Assembly (NCBI GenBank): GCA_963971575.1
Contig: OZ020615.1
Location: 63,931,379-63,995,378 of the forward strand
Origin: Liopterus haemorrhoidalis
Lineage: Eukaryota; Arthropoda; Insecta; Coleoptera; Dytiscidae
Length of the DNA: 64,000 nt
Reading direction: 5' to 3'
A program made the translations under genes and the position numbers. Below the pieces are notes generated by a model that was not told where the DNA came from, ran no database searches, and saw only the letters and a list, made by a program, of their open reading frames with translations. Positions 10,499-22,479 of this stretch are shown piece after piece. Positions within the stretch are counted from its first letter, which is position 1. The number at the start of each line of letters is the position of its first letter.

Positions 10499-11394
10499 AC
10501 TCATATGCAGGATAACTAGATTTCAGTTGATTATTTGCCATATTACAAAAAAATTAAGCGGGATGTAATGGCCATCAGACGCTGCCTCCGGATTATAAGT
10601 ATGTAGGAATATGTTGTAAGCCTGTTAGCTCTCCATACACTCTATTCCATACGCCAGCGTTCCCCTCCAGTTCTGTCAGCGATCTTTCGCGTCTGGTGTA
10701 CCTTTGTTAAGTTTCCAGACCATTATGCGTATCTCTGACGTCACTGGGATCAAATATAGCAAACAATACACGTGTACATTTAAATATGTTGTTTATTTTA
10801 ATGATTTCTTGCTATATTTTACACGTGCAGCATCAGAATCGACGTTGCTTTTTTGGTATCAAATATGCAGACGAAACGACAAACACTGAATAATAAATAT
10901 AGATATGCAGATTCTTTCGTAAACAATATATTTAAATATAATCGAATACAACAAATAGACTCACTAAAAATCAACCCAGTAGAAATTATTTGAAATAAAA
11001 ATAATAAAGTTATTCTTTAGTGAGTCTGTATATGCGTTCTATCCTGTTTAGTAAATGGTCGTGGTCTATTTGAAATGACTGGAGGGTGCTAAGTAACTGG
11101 CTACGTCACTCACATTTATAATTGATTACAAAACACGGTATCGTGACACGTATTTAGGTTAGGTCAAACTGTACTATGATATTTGCACGTGCTCTATGTT
11201 ATTGACGCTGGTCCACCAACACTGGCTCTGTCCTGTCTCCTGTCTCTCCGAGATCAATGTTCTTACAACTCTTCAGATGTCGACATATCCTGACCTCTTC
11301 TTACTTGCGAAAGTGAAAATTTTATACCACGTTTTATTAATTAAAATTATAACCTGGACATATTAAAATGAAACTGTCACTAAAGATGACGTAA
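10499..11394. other. No gene seen
   Basis: Mixed AT-rich DNA. Short frames have no recognisable motif. Nothing supported. Confidence 0.5.
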
Positions 11395-12838
11395 GATTAG
11401 GCCAAGCAGGGGCCCTTGGGCACACAGAGTTTGGGGCCCTTTTAGAAAATCAAAAAACAAATGAATGAAAACATCAGTATGTACTTTTATTTAGTGACTT
11501 TATTGGTTATTATTGTTAGCTTTATACAAATCAAATATAAGTGAAGTGATTATTATTTTGAGAATTGGACTTACGTTAATGATGATGGTTTCTTCCGGGA
11601 TTTCTGTTGTGCAAAATCTTCTATTATGTCCTCAAAGTCTAATTTTTGAAGGATATCACTTTCTATGCACATGATTGACAAATTAGTAAGTCGTTCGTAC
11701 TTAATTTTTTATTCTTTTTAGCTGTGAAAATGAGCGCTCTCCACTACAATTGGTGACCGAAGGGGGGGGGGGCCTTCCAGGACCAGCAGATTACACGACG
11801 CTGCTCGGAGACTTGAAGATAAAATTTGTTAACCACAACAGTAGTTAATTTTTCATTTACTTCATTGTAAACAATATTGGCATTTTTTTTTTCGTATAAA
11901 TAATTTTTTTTTAAGATTGCCTACTCTTGATAAAGTGACATAATTATTGTCCAAGTAAAATACATCACTTTCCAAATATGCTCCAACGAATTATATGAAG
12001 GGGAGCGTTGATCCTTTTTCCCCCTGACACATCGATTAAAACATTCGCCCAGTCAAATGATAAAACTGTTTTAAATAACTAATTACTCGATTCAGATAAG
12101 ATAAAGTGGAAATCTGACTTCGGTAGAACCTTCAGAATGTAATTTTAAAATGACACCTCAAACGTGAAATAGAGTAGAAATAGTAGAAATATAATAAAGA
12201 GAGTAGTTTTGGAGACAATCGCGCTCTTAAAATCGGTATTTGGTTTTATTTTGTAGATAAATGTGAATATCAATATCTTCTTAGGTATTTTTGAAATTAT
12301 TATGTTTTACACACAAAAAGGACTGATATAAGTTGTACTGAACAACATTGGCGTATGCAGAGGGGGGGGGGCACAAGCCCCTTCTGAAGGTCCATGGAAG
12401 GTAAATGAAAATTTAACAAATTTATCATAATCGTACAGCAGAATAACTTATGTATTTTACAATAATAATAAGCTATATTTTATTATGATTAGTGTTGAAA
12501 TTAAAAGAAAATGCATATTTACATGTTATTTTTAGGTTTTCGTAGGTATAAAAATGAGGTTGAGGGCAGTATGCGGCCCGCCTGCCCTCGAAATTTGATT
12601 CGGCCCTCCCCAAGATAAAATCCTGGCTGCGCCACTGGTGACCATTAAGCAAAGAAATATCTCTGTAGCAACTTCCACATTCGGGAAAATTTCTTTTAAT
12701 TTATCTGCTTTTATTAGAGTATGTAAGGCTGAGATACTCAAGTCCGCCGATTCCTTTGCAAGGTTTTTTAATAGAAAGAGTAAAATTGCACTAACAATTG
12801 AGCTCCTCTTTTTCCGTGTGACGATCTCGGCATTTTGA
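11395..12838 (-). pseudogene. hAT transposase C-terminus, split by an insertion
   Basis: Minus strand. The upstream part (about 12838-12640) reads toward FPNVEVATEIFLCLMVT. The downstream part (about 11757-11570) continues with the hAT dimerisation motif (NCS-ERSFS region, partly degraded) and RLTNLSIMCIESDILQKL. Paralogous remnants lie at 21925-22290 and 39650-40072. The two halves are separated by the insertion at 11761-12640. Stops and frameshifts make it inactive. Confidence 0.7.
11761..12640. mobile_element. hAT-like insertion inside the hAT remnant
   Basis: GGTGACC is present on both sides (about 11752-11758 and 12641-12647). The uninterrupted paralogue near 39900 reads straight through this point. 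The right end, read outward in reverse, is CAGTGGCGCAGCCAGGAT, a typical hAT terminus; the left end is a degraded G-run. Inside are G-runs and AT-rich DNA without a frame. Confidence 0.65.
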
Positions 12839-12839
12839 G

Positions 12840-13403
12840 GTCGTCGATTGATATTTTTAAAATTTGAATTCTTAATATGTATATTTCTAAGTAAATTATC
12901 TTGAAGAAAGTACTATGTTAGTTAGTGAAAGGTGCTTTCTTACACATATTGTAAGAAATTAATACCAAATGCACTCATAATTAATCGCTGTAACAATTGA
13001 AATATTGTTTCTGAATCGCTGAGCAACCTTGAGAAGTAAAAAAAAAAAACTTTCTTTGAATGGGAAGCGTGCTGTCAAACTGCAATCAAATAGGACATCT
13101 CGCTGAACGTAAATATTCAAATATCATGTCCTTGGTTCAAATACTGAAATGCATACCAATCTTGCATGTTTAAAAACTTTTATAATAAATACTTGCTAGG
13201 AAATATTGAAACTGAAGTACAATTTTGACAAAACACGCGATTTAAATAACAATGAAATATTTTATTATTTACTATTTTTTAAATTAATCTTTAAAATATG
13301 ATTCGAGATGATTTTGATGCATAAAAAGTTGGCAGGGATGTTCATGGCGAGGGTGCAAAAGGTACCACACACCCAAGATTATTCAACCTTATACTTCAAC
13401 AAT
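12840..13403. other. No gene seen
   Basis: AT-rich and unassigned. It ends where the terminal repeat of the next element begins. Confidence 0.5.
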
Positions 13404-14554
13404 ACTGGTCAACACAATTTTTGCTGACTTACATCTAAGACTTGTTTTTTACTAATTTGGTGCTGCTGAACTCAAATATCACATCAGTTTTTGCGTATCA
13501 CATCAGATTTCTCACAACAAATACATATTTTCGGCCAAATAATGCTTGTATCGTTTAATTTTAGACGTCGATACTGTAATTGGTACAAATTTGGCGAACA
13601 ATAAGGACTAAATAATTAGAAAATATTCTTAAATTTTTATTTATAGTGAAAGAAAGAAAATGATAACAGTTTTAATTACATTTTAATGCATTGGAGTGTT
13701 AAAATAAAAATACAAAATAATTTAAGGATTAAATGGTCGTTTGTAAGATCTTCTGGAGTGCACCATTCCCGATAAGTCTCTTTTAATACTCCAACAGTAG
13801 TCAGCCATCATGTGAGTATCCCACCTTCCTTGATAACGTCTCTCCATCTCTTTTAAATCCTGATGCAAACGTTCACCATGTTCATCACTAACATCTCCAA
13901 AATTGACAGGAAATTTGTCAAGATGACTGTTTAAAAAATGAAGTTTCACGCTCATATTGCACCCCAGATGATGATAATTTTCAATCAAATTTTCAACGAC
14001 CTCCACATAGTTTTCGGCTTTTTTATTCCCAAGAAAATTTTTGATGAGCGCCACGAAAGACTGCCATGCATTCTTCACCATATCATCCATATGTACAGTG
14101 AAATGTGGATCATTCACTAATTTTCTAATTTGTGGTCCGTCATAAATGCCAGCTTTTAGCTTCTCATTACTGAGACTTTGAAATGTTTCAAATATATATT
14201 TGAAACAGTCAACATCTTTGTTCAACGCTTTTACAAACTGCTTCATTAGACCCAGTTTAATATGAAGAGGGGGAAATACCCTTGACCTTTCAATCCCCGC
14301 CGTTGTAAAAAGGTCTATAACAAGTACCTGCATGTAAGGCGTTCCTACGAAATATATTGGACAACAAGAACGAAGTTGAAATTAAAGTAGACGTATATCA
14401 GAACATGAAAAGGTGAAAAAATACGATAGAACAAAAATTTGACGTGATAGGCAGAAACTGTTAACATTTTTGAAATCAGCACCCCAAAATTAGTTAAAAA
14501 CAAGTATCAGATCTAAGTCAACAAAAAAAAAAGTAAAAAAATTGTTGACCAGTG
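13404..14554 (-). mobile_element. TIR element (ACTGGTCAACA ends) with a multicopy ORF, copy 1
   Basis: The left end starts ACTGGTCAACACAATTTT. The right end is its inverted counterpart and ends AATTGTTGACCAGT. After a T-rich gap both arms share GACTTA-ATCT-A-ACTTGTTTTT-ACTAATTT and GGTGCTG. The minus-strand ORF at 13722-14333 lies inside. Copies are at 15751-18737 and 51745-52350. The superfamily is not assigned. Confidence 0.65.
13722..14333 (-). pseudogene. Truncated multicopy insect-type protein of unknown function
   Basis: 203 codons from an in-frame Met that is probably not the original start. The segment PPLHIKLGLMKQFVKAL, later LGCNMSVKLHFLNSHLDKFP, SDEHGERLHQDLKEMERRYQ and GRWDTHMMADYCW recall an uncharacterised protein that I remember as repeated in many insect and some cnidarian genomes. 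Compared with copy 2 it lacks an upstream segment (KYPCFLCLW region). Location inside a TIR element suggests it is transposon-encoded; its reaction is unknown to me. Confidence 0.6.
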
Positions 14555-14655
14555 TAGACAGACAGACAACAGAGACAGACCGTCTGTGTTGTGGCAAATG
14601 ATCTTGTTTTACGGGGGAAGAGCAATGGCGAAACTAATGGAGGATCCGGGGGAGC
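14555..14655. repeat. Flanking segment duplicated at about 19367-19455
   Basis: GAGACAGACCGTCTGTGTTG through GGATCCGGGGGAGC is repeated almost exactly downstream of copy 2. The duplication therefore includes DNA outside the transposon: this is a tandem segmental duplication, not two independent insertions. Confidence 0.75.
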
Positions 14656-14707
14656 TTTTTAGGGTTTTGTAGGTATGACCAAAAAACCCTTATACCGTCA
14701 TTTTGTC

Positions 14708-14821
<114 letters not shown>

Positions 14822-15299
14822 TCGGTAAAAATTGTAGCCAAACGGCTAAACCTAGAGAGTTGAAAATTGGCATGCTTGTACAACTTTTTGACCCGCACAT
14901 AGGAAAAATACTAAAACATCTAAAAAACATATCCACCTAAAAATATAAACAAATATGTGCTCATCGAAAAAAAAAATATTTTTTTTAAATTCTGAGTAGG
15001 GTATCAAATGAAAGCCCTTAGTACGTGGATTAACGATCAAAATTTATTTTTTGCAAAATAAATTATTTTGAAGCGATTTTTGACAAAATTGTGCAAAAAA
15101 ATTTTTGTCCCACACCCTGTAGCCCAGATGGTTTAAACTAAAAATCTGAAAAAATTCTAAGTAATGTACATTGGTGTGAACCGGAATAGTACAACAGGAA
15201 TTTTTGATCAGATTATGTTTTCGGAAAATAACGCATTTTTTGTGTTTTTAACTAAAATATGTTAACTATTTAATACGTTGTGTACATACCTAAACAGTA

Positions 15300-15350
15300 G
15301 CTCTCGTGGCGTGGTTGGATTTGTCATACGCTTAATAATATAAGAAACTT
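15300..15350 (+). other. Decayed tRNA-like module of A4
   Basis: An A-box-like TCTCGTGGCGTGGTTGG at about 15302-15318 follows the usual upstream flank, but the B box is missing: the sequence jumps into the downstream body at about 15345. A deletion has removed the 3' half. Confidence 0.45.
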
Positions 15351-16021
15351 ATTATTTTGTTTAAATTATTTTGTTAAAATTCTAGTTATATTTGGTAAAT
15401 GTTGCATTTAATTTTTAAAAGCGTAAATTTAATAACCAGTGGAAAGTGTTGAAATTATAATTTAATTCTATGTTTGACGAAATCAAAGTGCGGGACTTAT
15501 GATATAAGCAACCAATGGAAGCCATAGGTGCAATTTTCAAAATCTTAATGAACTTTGCTATATAAAAAAAAAATACTGCATATATTTAGAAACTTAAATA
15601 ATTGTATTAGGCATTCGAATTAAAATTCATAAAAAAATATTTTGACATAAAATTTGTTTTGGCATCCCAAATAATCATCGTTCAGTTACTAAATACCTGC
15701 AAAACCCAGAAATGTGTGAAAATTCACACTTCACATCAATTTTTTTAATAATTTGGTGCTGCTGAACTCAAATATCACATCAGTTTTTGCGTATCACATC
15801 AGATTATTGCTTCACAACAAATACATATTTTCGGCCAAATAATGCTTCTATCGTTTAATTTTAAACATCGATACTGTAATTGGTACAAATTTGGCGAACA
15901 ATAAGAACTAAATAATTAGAAAATATTCTAAAATTTTTATTTATAGTGAAAGAAAGAAAATGATAACAGTTTTAATTACATTTTAATGCATTGGAGTGTT
16001 AAAATAAAAATACAAAATAAT

Positions 16022-16745
16022 TTAAGGATTAAATGGTCGTTTGTAAGATCTTCTGGAGTGCACCATTCCCGATAAGTCTCTTTTAATACTCCAACAGTAG
16101 TCAGCCATTATGTGAGTATCCCACCTTCCTTGATAACGTCTCTCTATCTCTTTTAAATCCTGATGCAAACGTGCACCATGTTCATCACTAACATCTCCAA
16201 AATTGGCAGGAAATTTGTCAAGATGACTGTTTAAAAAATGAAGTTTCACGCTCATGTTGCACCCCAGATGATGATAATTTTCAATCAAATTTTCAACGAC
16301 CTCCACATAGTTTTCGGCTTTTTTATTCCCAAGAAAATTTTTGATAAGCGTCACGAAAGACTGCCATTGATTTTTCTCCATATCATTCATATGTACAGTG
16401 AAATGTGGATCATTCACTAATTTTCTAATGTGTGGTCTGTTAAAAATGCCAGCTTTTAGCTTCTCATTACTGAGACTTTGAAATGTTTCAGACATATATT
16501 TGAAACAGTCACCATCTTTGTTCAACGCTTTTACAAACTGCTTCATTAGACCCAGTTTAATATGAAGAGGGGGGGGGGGAAATGATTTTTGTTCGCTCCA
16601 CCAAAGGTTCGTGTATTATGTTAGGGTCTCCAACATTTAAATCTATTCTCACCGGCCAATTTTTCTGAGTCCAATGCTTATCACTCGCTCTGCTGTTCCA
16701 CAAACACAAAAAACATGGATATTTTGTGAATCCTTGACCTTGCAA
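16022..16745 (-). pseudogene. Longer copy of the multicopy ORF, frameshifted in a G-run
   Basis: The downstream frame (16022-16546) matches copy 1 with scattered substitutions. The upstream frame (16557-16745) gives KYPCFLCLWNSRASDKHWTQ and NIIHEPLVERTKI, which continues into the PPLHIKLGL segment once the frame is changed. The break is at a run of G at 16568-16577. Cys-x2-Cys in FLC-LW positions is notable, but no catalytic motif is identified. Confidence 0.6.
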
Positions 16746-17962
16746 CCCCCGCCGTTGTAAAAAGGTCTATAACAAGTACCTGCATGTAAGGCGTTCTTAC
16801 GAAATATATTGGACAACAAGAACAAAGTTGAAATTAAAGTAGACGTATATCAGAACGTGAAAAGGTGAAAAGTCAAAATACGATCCCAGCAAACATTGAA
16901 CTAACGGCCGAATGCCGGTAAACTGCTTTTACGCTGGTACATTGCTGGCACCAAAAGTAAGTGCAACGCCAGTATTAATAATGTACTTCACATTTGTATT
17001 TCGCACTCCGCCTATACGAAGTACTTTACCAGCATTTTATAAGCATTCCTTATTTGTATTAATCCAAGATTATTTCTAGCGGGCCAGTGCTTATGTTCAT
17101 AACTTTTTTTGAATGTAATAATTTGAAAAGTCTGATCGTTCTTAGTCATAAAACACCCTAACGGCGTGGCCTTCGAGGGTCGGTACAAGTGATATTCTGT
17201 GAGTACAAGTTTGGACGTGTTGGTGAACAGTTTATCAGGATGTGTATTTGAATAGTTATTGATCGTGAGCATTATACAGTTTTTTATTGTGATTTGTGTG
17301 TGTTTTGTTAGATTTAAGGACGTAGTTTACACAAACTTCTTCATATTAAATTGTTTAATATTTAGTTTAGTTCAATCATAGTTTTTTTCATGTAATAAAA
17401 TTTTCAATTATTAATAAATCTGATACAAGATTATAAATATGTCATTTAAAAAATATAATTTGTCATATTTCATTTTGAATAGTGACATCTTAAATATTTT
17501 GTAAATATAATACTAACCTAAAATAATACAAACTTAATCCAAAACTGTAAAACTTTTTTTACAATATAACCAAGTTTCTAAAAGTCAGTAATACACTATA
17601 AAAATCACCAAAATAACCAGATCTAGTTTGTTCTTACAAAAGTGAACAGCTTATAGCATTAATGCTTATAAAATTTGTTTATTGAATTTATTTTAACAAG
17701 TATGATTTCTTTAGGTTGGCACTCTTCAAGTCAGGGGGAAAAGATGTGGTAGATAATACAAGACGAATATTGGCGAAAATTATTAGTCACCCCTTATCTT
17801 TAGGATGAAATTGGTTTGACCGAAATGGCAGAAAACCATTTTCTTAAAATTCTTCATTAAATTAATAAATTAAATAAACTAATTCCTGTTATTCCTGAAA
17901 TTATATTTATTTAATATTTATAAATAAATCAATAAATTATAACTGTTAATTCAATTTACAAT

Positions 17963-18131
17963 CGGCCAGTTTTACCATCGTTGAATAAATTTATTTAACA
18001 ACTTAAGTTAACAATATCGCATCATTCTATTGACAGCAATGTTAATTTCTTCATTAATAGTTTAAAACCGATGCGATATTGTCAACTTTACTTGTTAAAT
18101 AAATTTATTCAACGATGGTGAAAATGGCCAA
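17963..18131. repeat. Short foldback within the CCCAGCAAAC element
   Basis: Arms of about 60 bp: the left starts GGCCAGTTTTACCATCGTTG, the right ends with its inverse (CAACGATGGTGAAAATGGCC), and both contain AATAAATTTATTTAACAA. A self-contained inverted repeat of about 170 bp, probably a nested MITE. Confidence 0.7.
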
Positions 18132-18279
18132 ATGAGTATTTATTTTGCACCTAACCATTAATTTATTTTAATACTGGGTAAGTACACATATATTACATTT
18201 GAAACACTAGAGAGTGGGTATAATATAAGCACTAGTCTGTCAGAAATAAATCTTGCAACTAATGCGATTATTTTGCACT

Positions 18280-18560
18280 TTACCGTTGCTGGGCCAGCAA
18301 CTGATACATCAATGGGCCAGCTAACGGCCACGGGGACACCGGGGCACTGGCCCAGTGCAAAATGCCAGCACTGGACCAATGCGAAATGCCAGCACTGGCC
18401 CAGTGCGAAATGCCAGCACTGGCCCATTACTTTCAATGCACTTTACCGTTGCTGGGCCAGCAACTGATACATCAATGGACCAGCTAAGGGCCACGGGACA
18501 CCGGGGTACTGGCCCAGTACGAAATGCCAGCACTGGCCCATTACTTTCAATGCCGGCGAG
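18280..18560. repeat. 24-bp palindromic tandem repeats and a duplicated GC block
   Basis: Units of CCAGCACTGGCCCAGTGCGA plus AATG repeat about three times. Each contains the hairpin GCACTGG-C-CCAGTGC. A longer block starting TTTACCGTTGCTGGGCCAGC occurs at about 18280 and again at about 18432. GC content is far above the surroundings. Open frames on both strands are repeat artefacts. Confidence 0.85.
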
Positions 18561-18764
18561 TATGTGCTTTACCAGTACTGGTCCGGATAAAAATGTTTGC
18601 TGGGATAGAACAAAAATTTGACGTGATAGGCAGAAACTGTTAACATTTTTGAAATCAGCACCCCAAAATTAGTTAAAAACAAGTATCAGATCTAAGTCAG
18701 CAAAAAAAAAGTTTAAATTTGTTGACCAGTGTAATCTTGCCCCACACCTGGCTGACCGAACTAA

Positions 18765-19366
18765 TACCCTTTTCAGACTAGATCTTTAAGATCGGATGTT
18801 AAAGTGAATGTATCTTTAAACGCTAATGTGAAACCGTATGGCCTCGTCTAAATACAAGCGATGTTTAAGACAGAGATCTGCGTCTTAAACATCATCCGCA
18901 TTGCCAACTTAATTTCTATTATAAAAAAATACTCCTTGAATTTGTGCTGTCAACATTTTATATTATCATAAACAAGAATACTGTATTATATCGACGATAT
19001 AAGAAGTTTATACTTATTGTTATAATAAAATTATTTATTTTAATAATGTGTTTAATAAAATACAGAGCTACAATAATTGAGATAAAATGTATCGACTTAC
19101 ATGTTAATACAGGTGTAATATATTCTTTATTGTAGTGTCTTTATTGTAGAATGAAATGAAATATCCATATTTGTTTATAATAATTCAAAATGTGCGTCTG
19201 CGCAGACAGGTCAAAACTGGTAATTTCATGACGGTAACTTAAGGACAAAATTACTGTAGCTGATGACAGCACCAGAGATTTAAACATCAAGTGTGAAAGC
19301 ATACCGATCTTAAACATCGGTGAACTTTAAGTTCACTCGTCTTAAAGTTCTAGTGTGAAAAGGGTA
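18765..19366. mobile_element. 602-bp MITE, PIF/Harbinger-like (3-bp TSD)
   Basis: Ends TACCCTTTTCAGACTAG and CTAGTGTGAAAAGGGTA. The flanks TAA/TTA differ in the middle base. Subterminal regions repeat CTTTAAGATC and GATGTTTAAG words in both orientations. An almost identical 602-bp copy lies at 58303-58904 and a 471-bp relative at 24441-24911. The 63-codon frame inside the two long copies is near identical only because the DNA is. Confidence 0.8.
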
Positions 19367-20120
19367 TTAGAGACAGACCGTCTGTGTTGTGGCAAATGAT
19401 CTTGTTTTACGGGGGAAGAGCAATGGCGAAACTAATGGAGGATCCGGGGGAGCTTTTTTTACTTTTATTTATTTTTTTTTAAAATAGTGTAACTCACTTT
19501 TGAGATGACCCCCATATTTGGTTGATTTGAATTTAAAGCAAATATGGTCCCAATTATTTTGGATAATGAGTGTTTAACTGTAGTTTTGATAGCATTTCTC
19601 TACTTTTACAAACTTTCCCACAGTCCTAACATAGAATTTCCCTGATCTCTTTGATTGGACATTGTTTGAATGTGCGATACTGTAGGTATTGAGGAGTCGT
19701 AGATGGCGTCATGACTCGGCCTCGTTTTTCAGTCCTTTCACTTGGGCTGCCTAGTGCCTATGCCAGTGCCAGTGCCAGTGCCTAACTCGATACTCCGACC
19801 TGCCGTCCGTCTGTATCTCTATACAACTTACTTTCTCCAGCACGAGGTAAACCAGAGCACATTCAGGATTTCAACAAACAAATATTTCTATAACTAATGT
19901 TACACTGGAACTTTTTATAATATTACGTACGAGATCGGTCAAGAAATACCACATTAAGAATATAATTACTACTTTGCTGCTTCATACTTTGCATGGGACA
20001 GTGCTTTGCAAGAGAAATCTAAGCAGCACAGTCTCCTGAGTATTTGACGCTTTTGTTGGATTTTTGTTTTTGGTCCTCGCTTCTAAAATACGACGAAACA
20101 GCTCATGAGCTTTAGAATTT
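19367..20120. other. Duplicated flank, then no gene seen
   Basis: 19367-19455 duplicates 14565-14655. The rest is unassigned; a short GCCAGT repeat lies at about 19761-19780. Confidence 0.5.
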
Positions 20121-20691
20121 ATAGACCGGGAGCTCATGACAGTTTTTGGTCTCCGATTTCATACAGCATGCCTTTTGGAGGAGAGAATATTTACCCTGTG
20201 ACAACAAAAAAGGGATGGTACTAAACCCCTGCACGCTTTCTGGTCATAGGGAAAATTGCATTTCCCCTTAAACACAAAATTTTTGTGCTTTTCTCTGATT
20301 TAATATTGCTTGCCCTTTTGTCAAAAGAAAGTTATAACAAATTTAAAGTCTATTAAATATATGCATGCGATTCGGAGGGTCCCAAAGGGCTCAAACGGTC
20401 ATGTGATCTTGTAATAAAAAAATATGATTTTCCGCGTTTTCATACAGCATGCCTATAATTAAAAGACTTTAAATTTGTTATAACTTTCTTTTGACAAAAG
20501 GGCAAGCAATATTAAATCAGAGAAAAACACAAAAATTTTGTACAAGTGGAAATGCAATTTTCCCTATGACCGGAAAGCGTGCCGGGGTTTAGTACCATCC
20601 CTTTTTTGTTGTCACAGGGTAAATATTCTCTCCTCCAAAAGGCATGCTGTATGAAATCGGAGACCAAAAATGTCATGAGCTCCCGGTCTAT
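20121..20691. mobile_element. Foldback element with about 240-bp arms
   Basis: The left end ATAGACCGGGAGCTCATGAC is mirrored at 20691. The arms extend through TTGTCACAGGG, GGTACTAAACCCC, GCAAGCAATATTAAATC and TTATAACAAATTTAAAGTC, leaving a spacer of only about 90 bp. Arm identity is high, with a few mismatches. TA occurs at both edges, which would fit a Tc1/mariner-type MITE, but the edges are ambiguous. A transcript would form a long hairpin. Confidence 0.75.
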
Positions 20692-20734
20692 TAAGTGTAT
20701 TCCTTAAAAATAATAAAACCACGGGTTTTTGCTT

Positions 20735-21300
20735 TAAATTTAAATTCAGCCAATAGGACCCAATACATTTCTTAACCAATTAGATTCCTTCAAATTTAAA
20801 TTTAGTTAGGAGTCAATTAATCTTTTAACCAATTAAATTGCTTTAAATTCAAAAATTCAAATTCAGCCAATAGGACACAATTAATCTTTTAACAAATCAA
20901 ATTGCTTTAAATTCAAATCAACCAATAGGAGACAAATAACCTGTCAGCCAATCATATTTCTTTAAATTTAAATTCAGCCAATAGGAGACAATTAATATTT
21001 TAACCAATCAAATTGCTTTAAATTTAAATTCAGCCAATAGGACTCAATAAATTTCTTAACCAATCAGATTGCTTTATATTTAAATTCAGCCAATAGGAGA
21101 CAATTAATCTTTTAACCAATTAAATTGTTTTAAATTCAAATCAGCCAACAGGAGACAATTACCCTTTTAACCAATCAGATTGCTTTAAATTTAAGTTCAG
21201 CCAATAGGAGCTAATTAACCTATTAACCAATCAGATTGCTTTAAATTCAAATCAACCAATACGAGCTAATTAACCTGTTAACCAATCAGAGTGCGTATAT
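20735..21300. repeat. CCAAT-rich minisatellite, about ten units of 52-60 bp
   Basis: The unit contains TTGCTTTAAATTTAAATTCA, then GCCAATAGGAG, CAATTAATCTTTTAACCAAT and CAGA. Nearly every unit has two CCAAT motifs in the same orientation, one in GCCAATAGG and one in ACCAATCAG context. Units differ by small indels and substitutions, so the array is old. It stops before GTGCGTATATTTGAATTCC. Confidence 0.85.
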
Positions 21301-21920
21301 TTGAATTCCTTGTGATTCCATTGCGTTACAACATGGTCAAATATTGTGTTAATTCAGCGTAGCTAAATAAACAAATATTATGTGTATGTATGTATATTGA
21401 AGTGAATCTAAACAGAGTTAACCTTGCCTAGAGCGGTTTTTATCTACTTCTTATTGAGTCTAAGTGTAAAAATAATTCAACTATGACACAAATTCTAAGA
21501 TTACGTCAGGTAAACAGTAAACAAAAACATCTACGTACAAAATTGTCATTGAAAAATTTTTAATCAAGTGATCTTTGATCAAGTTAGGCTAGGTTGTGCA
21601 GTCCATAGTTCTCACGTACTTATTATACTTATCAAACAAAAACTTGTAGTACAAAATCGCAGGTAAAAGTTTAGTCTCAGAACTCACAAAGCTGGGACTT
21701 TCTGAATCAAAATATTCTGACAAGAATTATGGCACTGGCCAAATTATTAAGAGTAAATATTGAAAATATTTAATTATTTTTAAAATCTTTCCAGACATTT
21801 GACTTGTTTCATTATGCCTTCAAATAAGTAGTGTAACTATGGAGCCGTTATGCCTCCAACAGCGGTGGAGGGTTTACCATTTAGGGCTTCATTGAACCTC
21901 TAAATGATGTTTTTTTTTGT
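21301..21920. other. No gene seen
   Basis: AT-rich sequence between the minisatellite and the hAT remnant. No motif is supported. Confidence 0.45.
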
Positions 21921-21924
21921 CACT

Positions 21925-22290
21925 TAGTCACCAGTTGTAGTGGAGAGCGCTCATTTTCTCAGCTAAAAAGAATAAAAAATGAAATACAAACGACTATGTT
22001 ACAAGAACGATTTACTAATTTGTCAATCATGTGCATAGAAAGTGATATCCTGCAAAAATTAGACTTTGAGGACATAATAGAAGATTTTGCACAACAGAAA
22101 TCCCGGAAGAAACCATCATCATTAACGTAAGTCCAATTCTCAAAATAGTAATCACTTCACTTTTATTTGATTTGTATAAAGCTAACCATAATAACCAATA
22201 AAGTCTCTAAATAAAAGTACATACTGATGTTTTCATTCACATTTTTTTTTTTACTTTCTAAAAGGGCCCCTGCATGCCCTAAGACGGTCC
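21925..22290 (+). pseudogene. hAT transposase C-terminal remnant
   Basis: Plus strand: TCACCAGTTGTAGTGGAGAG encodes the degraded dimerisation motif (S-ERSFS equivalent), then RLTNLSIMCIESDILQKLDF, EDIIEDFAQQKSRKKPSS and a stop. The sequence after the stop aligns with the reverse strand at 11400-11570. It ends near GCCCTAAGACGGTCC, which resembles a hAT terminus. Confidence 0.75.
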
Positions 22291-22479
22291 TGGAGCCCAA
22301 AGAAACTTCTGCGGAGGATTTGAACTGTTCCAAATTTAATAAAATTTTCCTATTTCAAAATAGTATTTTTCTGATAATCACATATTAAGCATATTTTTGT
22401 GATTTTTTTTCAGATCTATGGTTAAATTTATTCATTTTCAAACTAAGTACATATATAGAGTATGTTTTGAAAAAGATAC

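Larger units (their letters stand above)
16885..18604. mobile_element. CCCAGCAAAC element, 1.7 kb, inserted in copy 2
   Basis: Ends CCCAGCAAACATT and AATGTTTGCTGGG. The uninterrupted sequence ATACGATAGAAC at about 14417 in copy 1 defines the site. The duplicated target is AT (16883-16884, 18605-18606), or GAT if the ends are one base shorter. Both ends carry GCCGG/CCAGTAC-rich blocks. The interior holds a foldback and a 24-bp tandem array. No protein is recognised and the superfamily is unassigned. Confidence 0.75.
15751..18737 (-). mobile_element. TIR element with multicopy ORF, copy 2, interrupted
   Basis: Same element as 13404-14554. Its left ~45 bases are missing at the A4 boundary. It keeps a coding segment lost in copy 1 (about 16570-16735) and is split by the CCCAGCAAAC element at 16885-18604. 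The right end TTTGTTGACCAGT is at 18737. Confidence 0.7.

Noticed and set aside
13938..14120. Plus-strand 60-codon ORF (also at 16238-16420)
   Set aside because: Antisense shadow of the multicopy ORF on the minus strand.
18321..18621. ORFs on both strands around 18.3-18.6 kb as genes
   Set aside because: They read through the 24-bp GC-rich palindromic repeats and have no independent support.
18944..19135. Identical 63-codon ORF in two MITE copies
   Set aside because: The two copies are nearly identical DNA throughout, so identity of the frame carries no evidence of coding.
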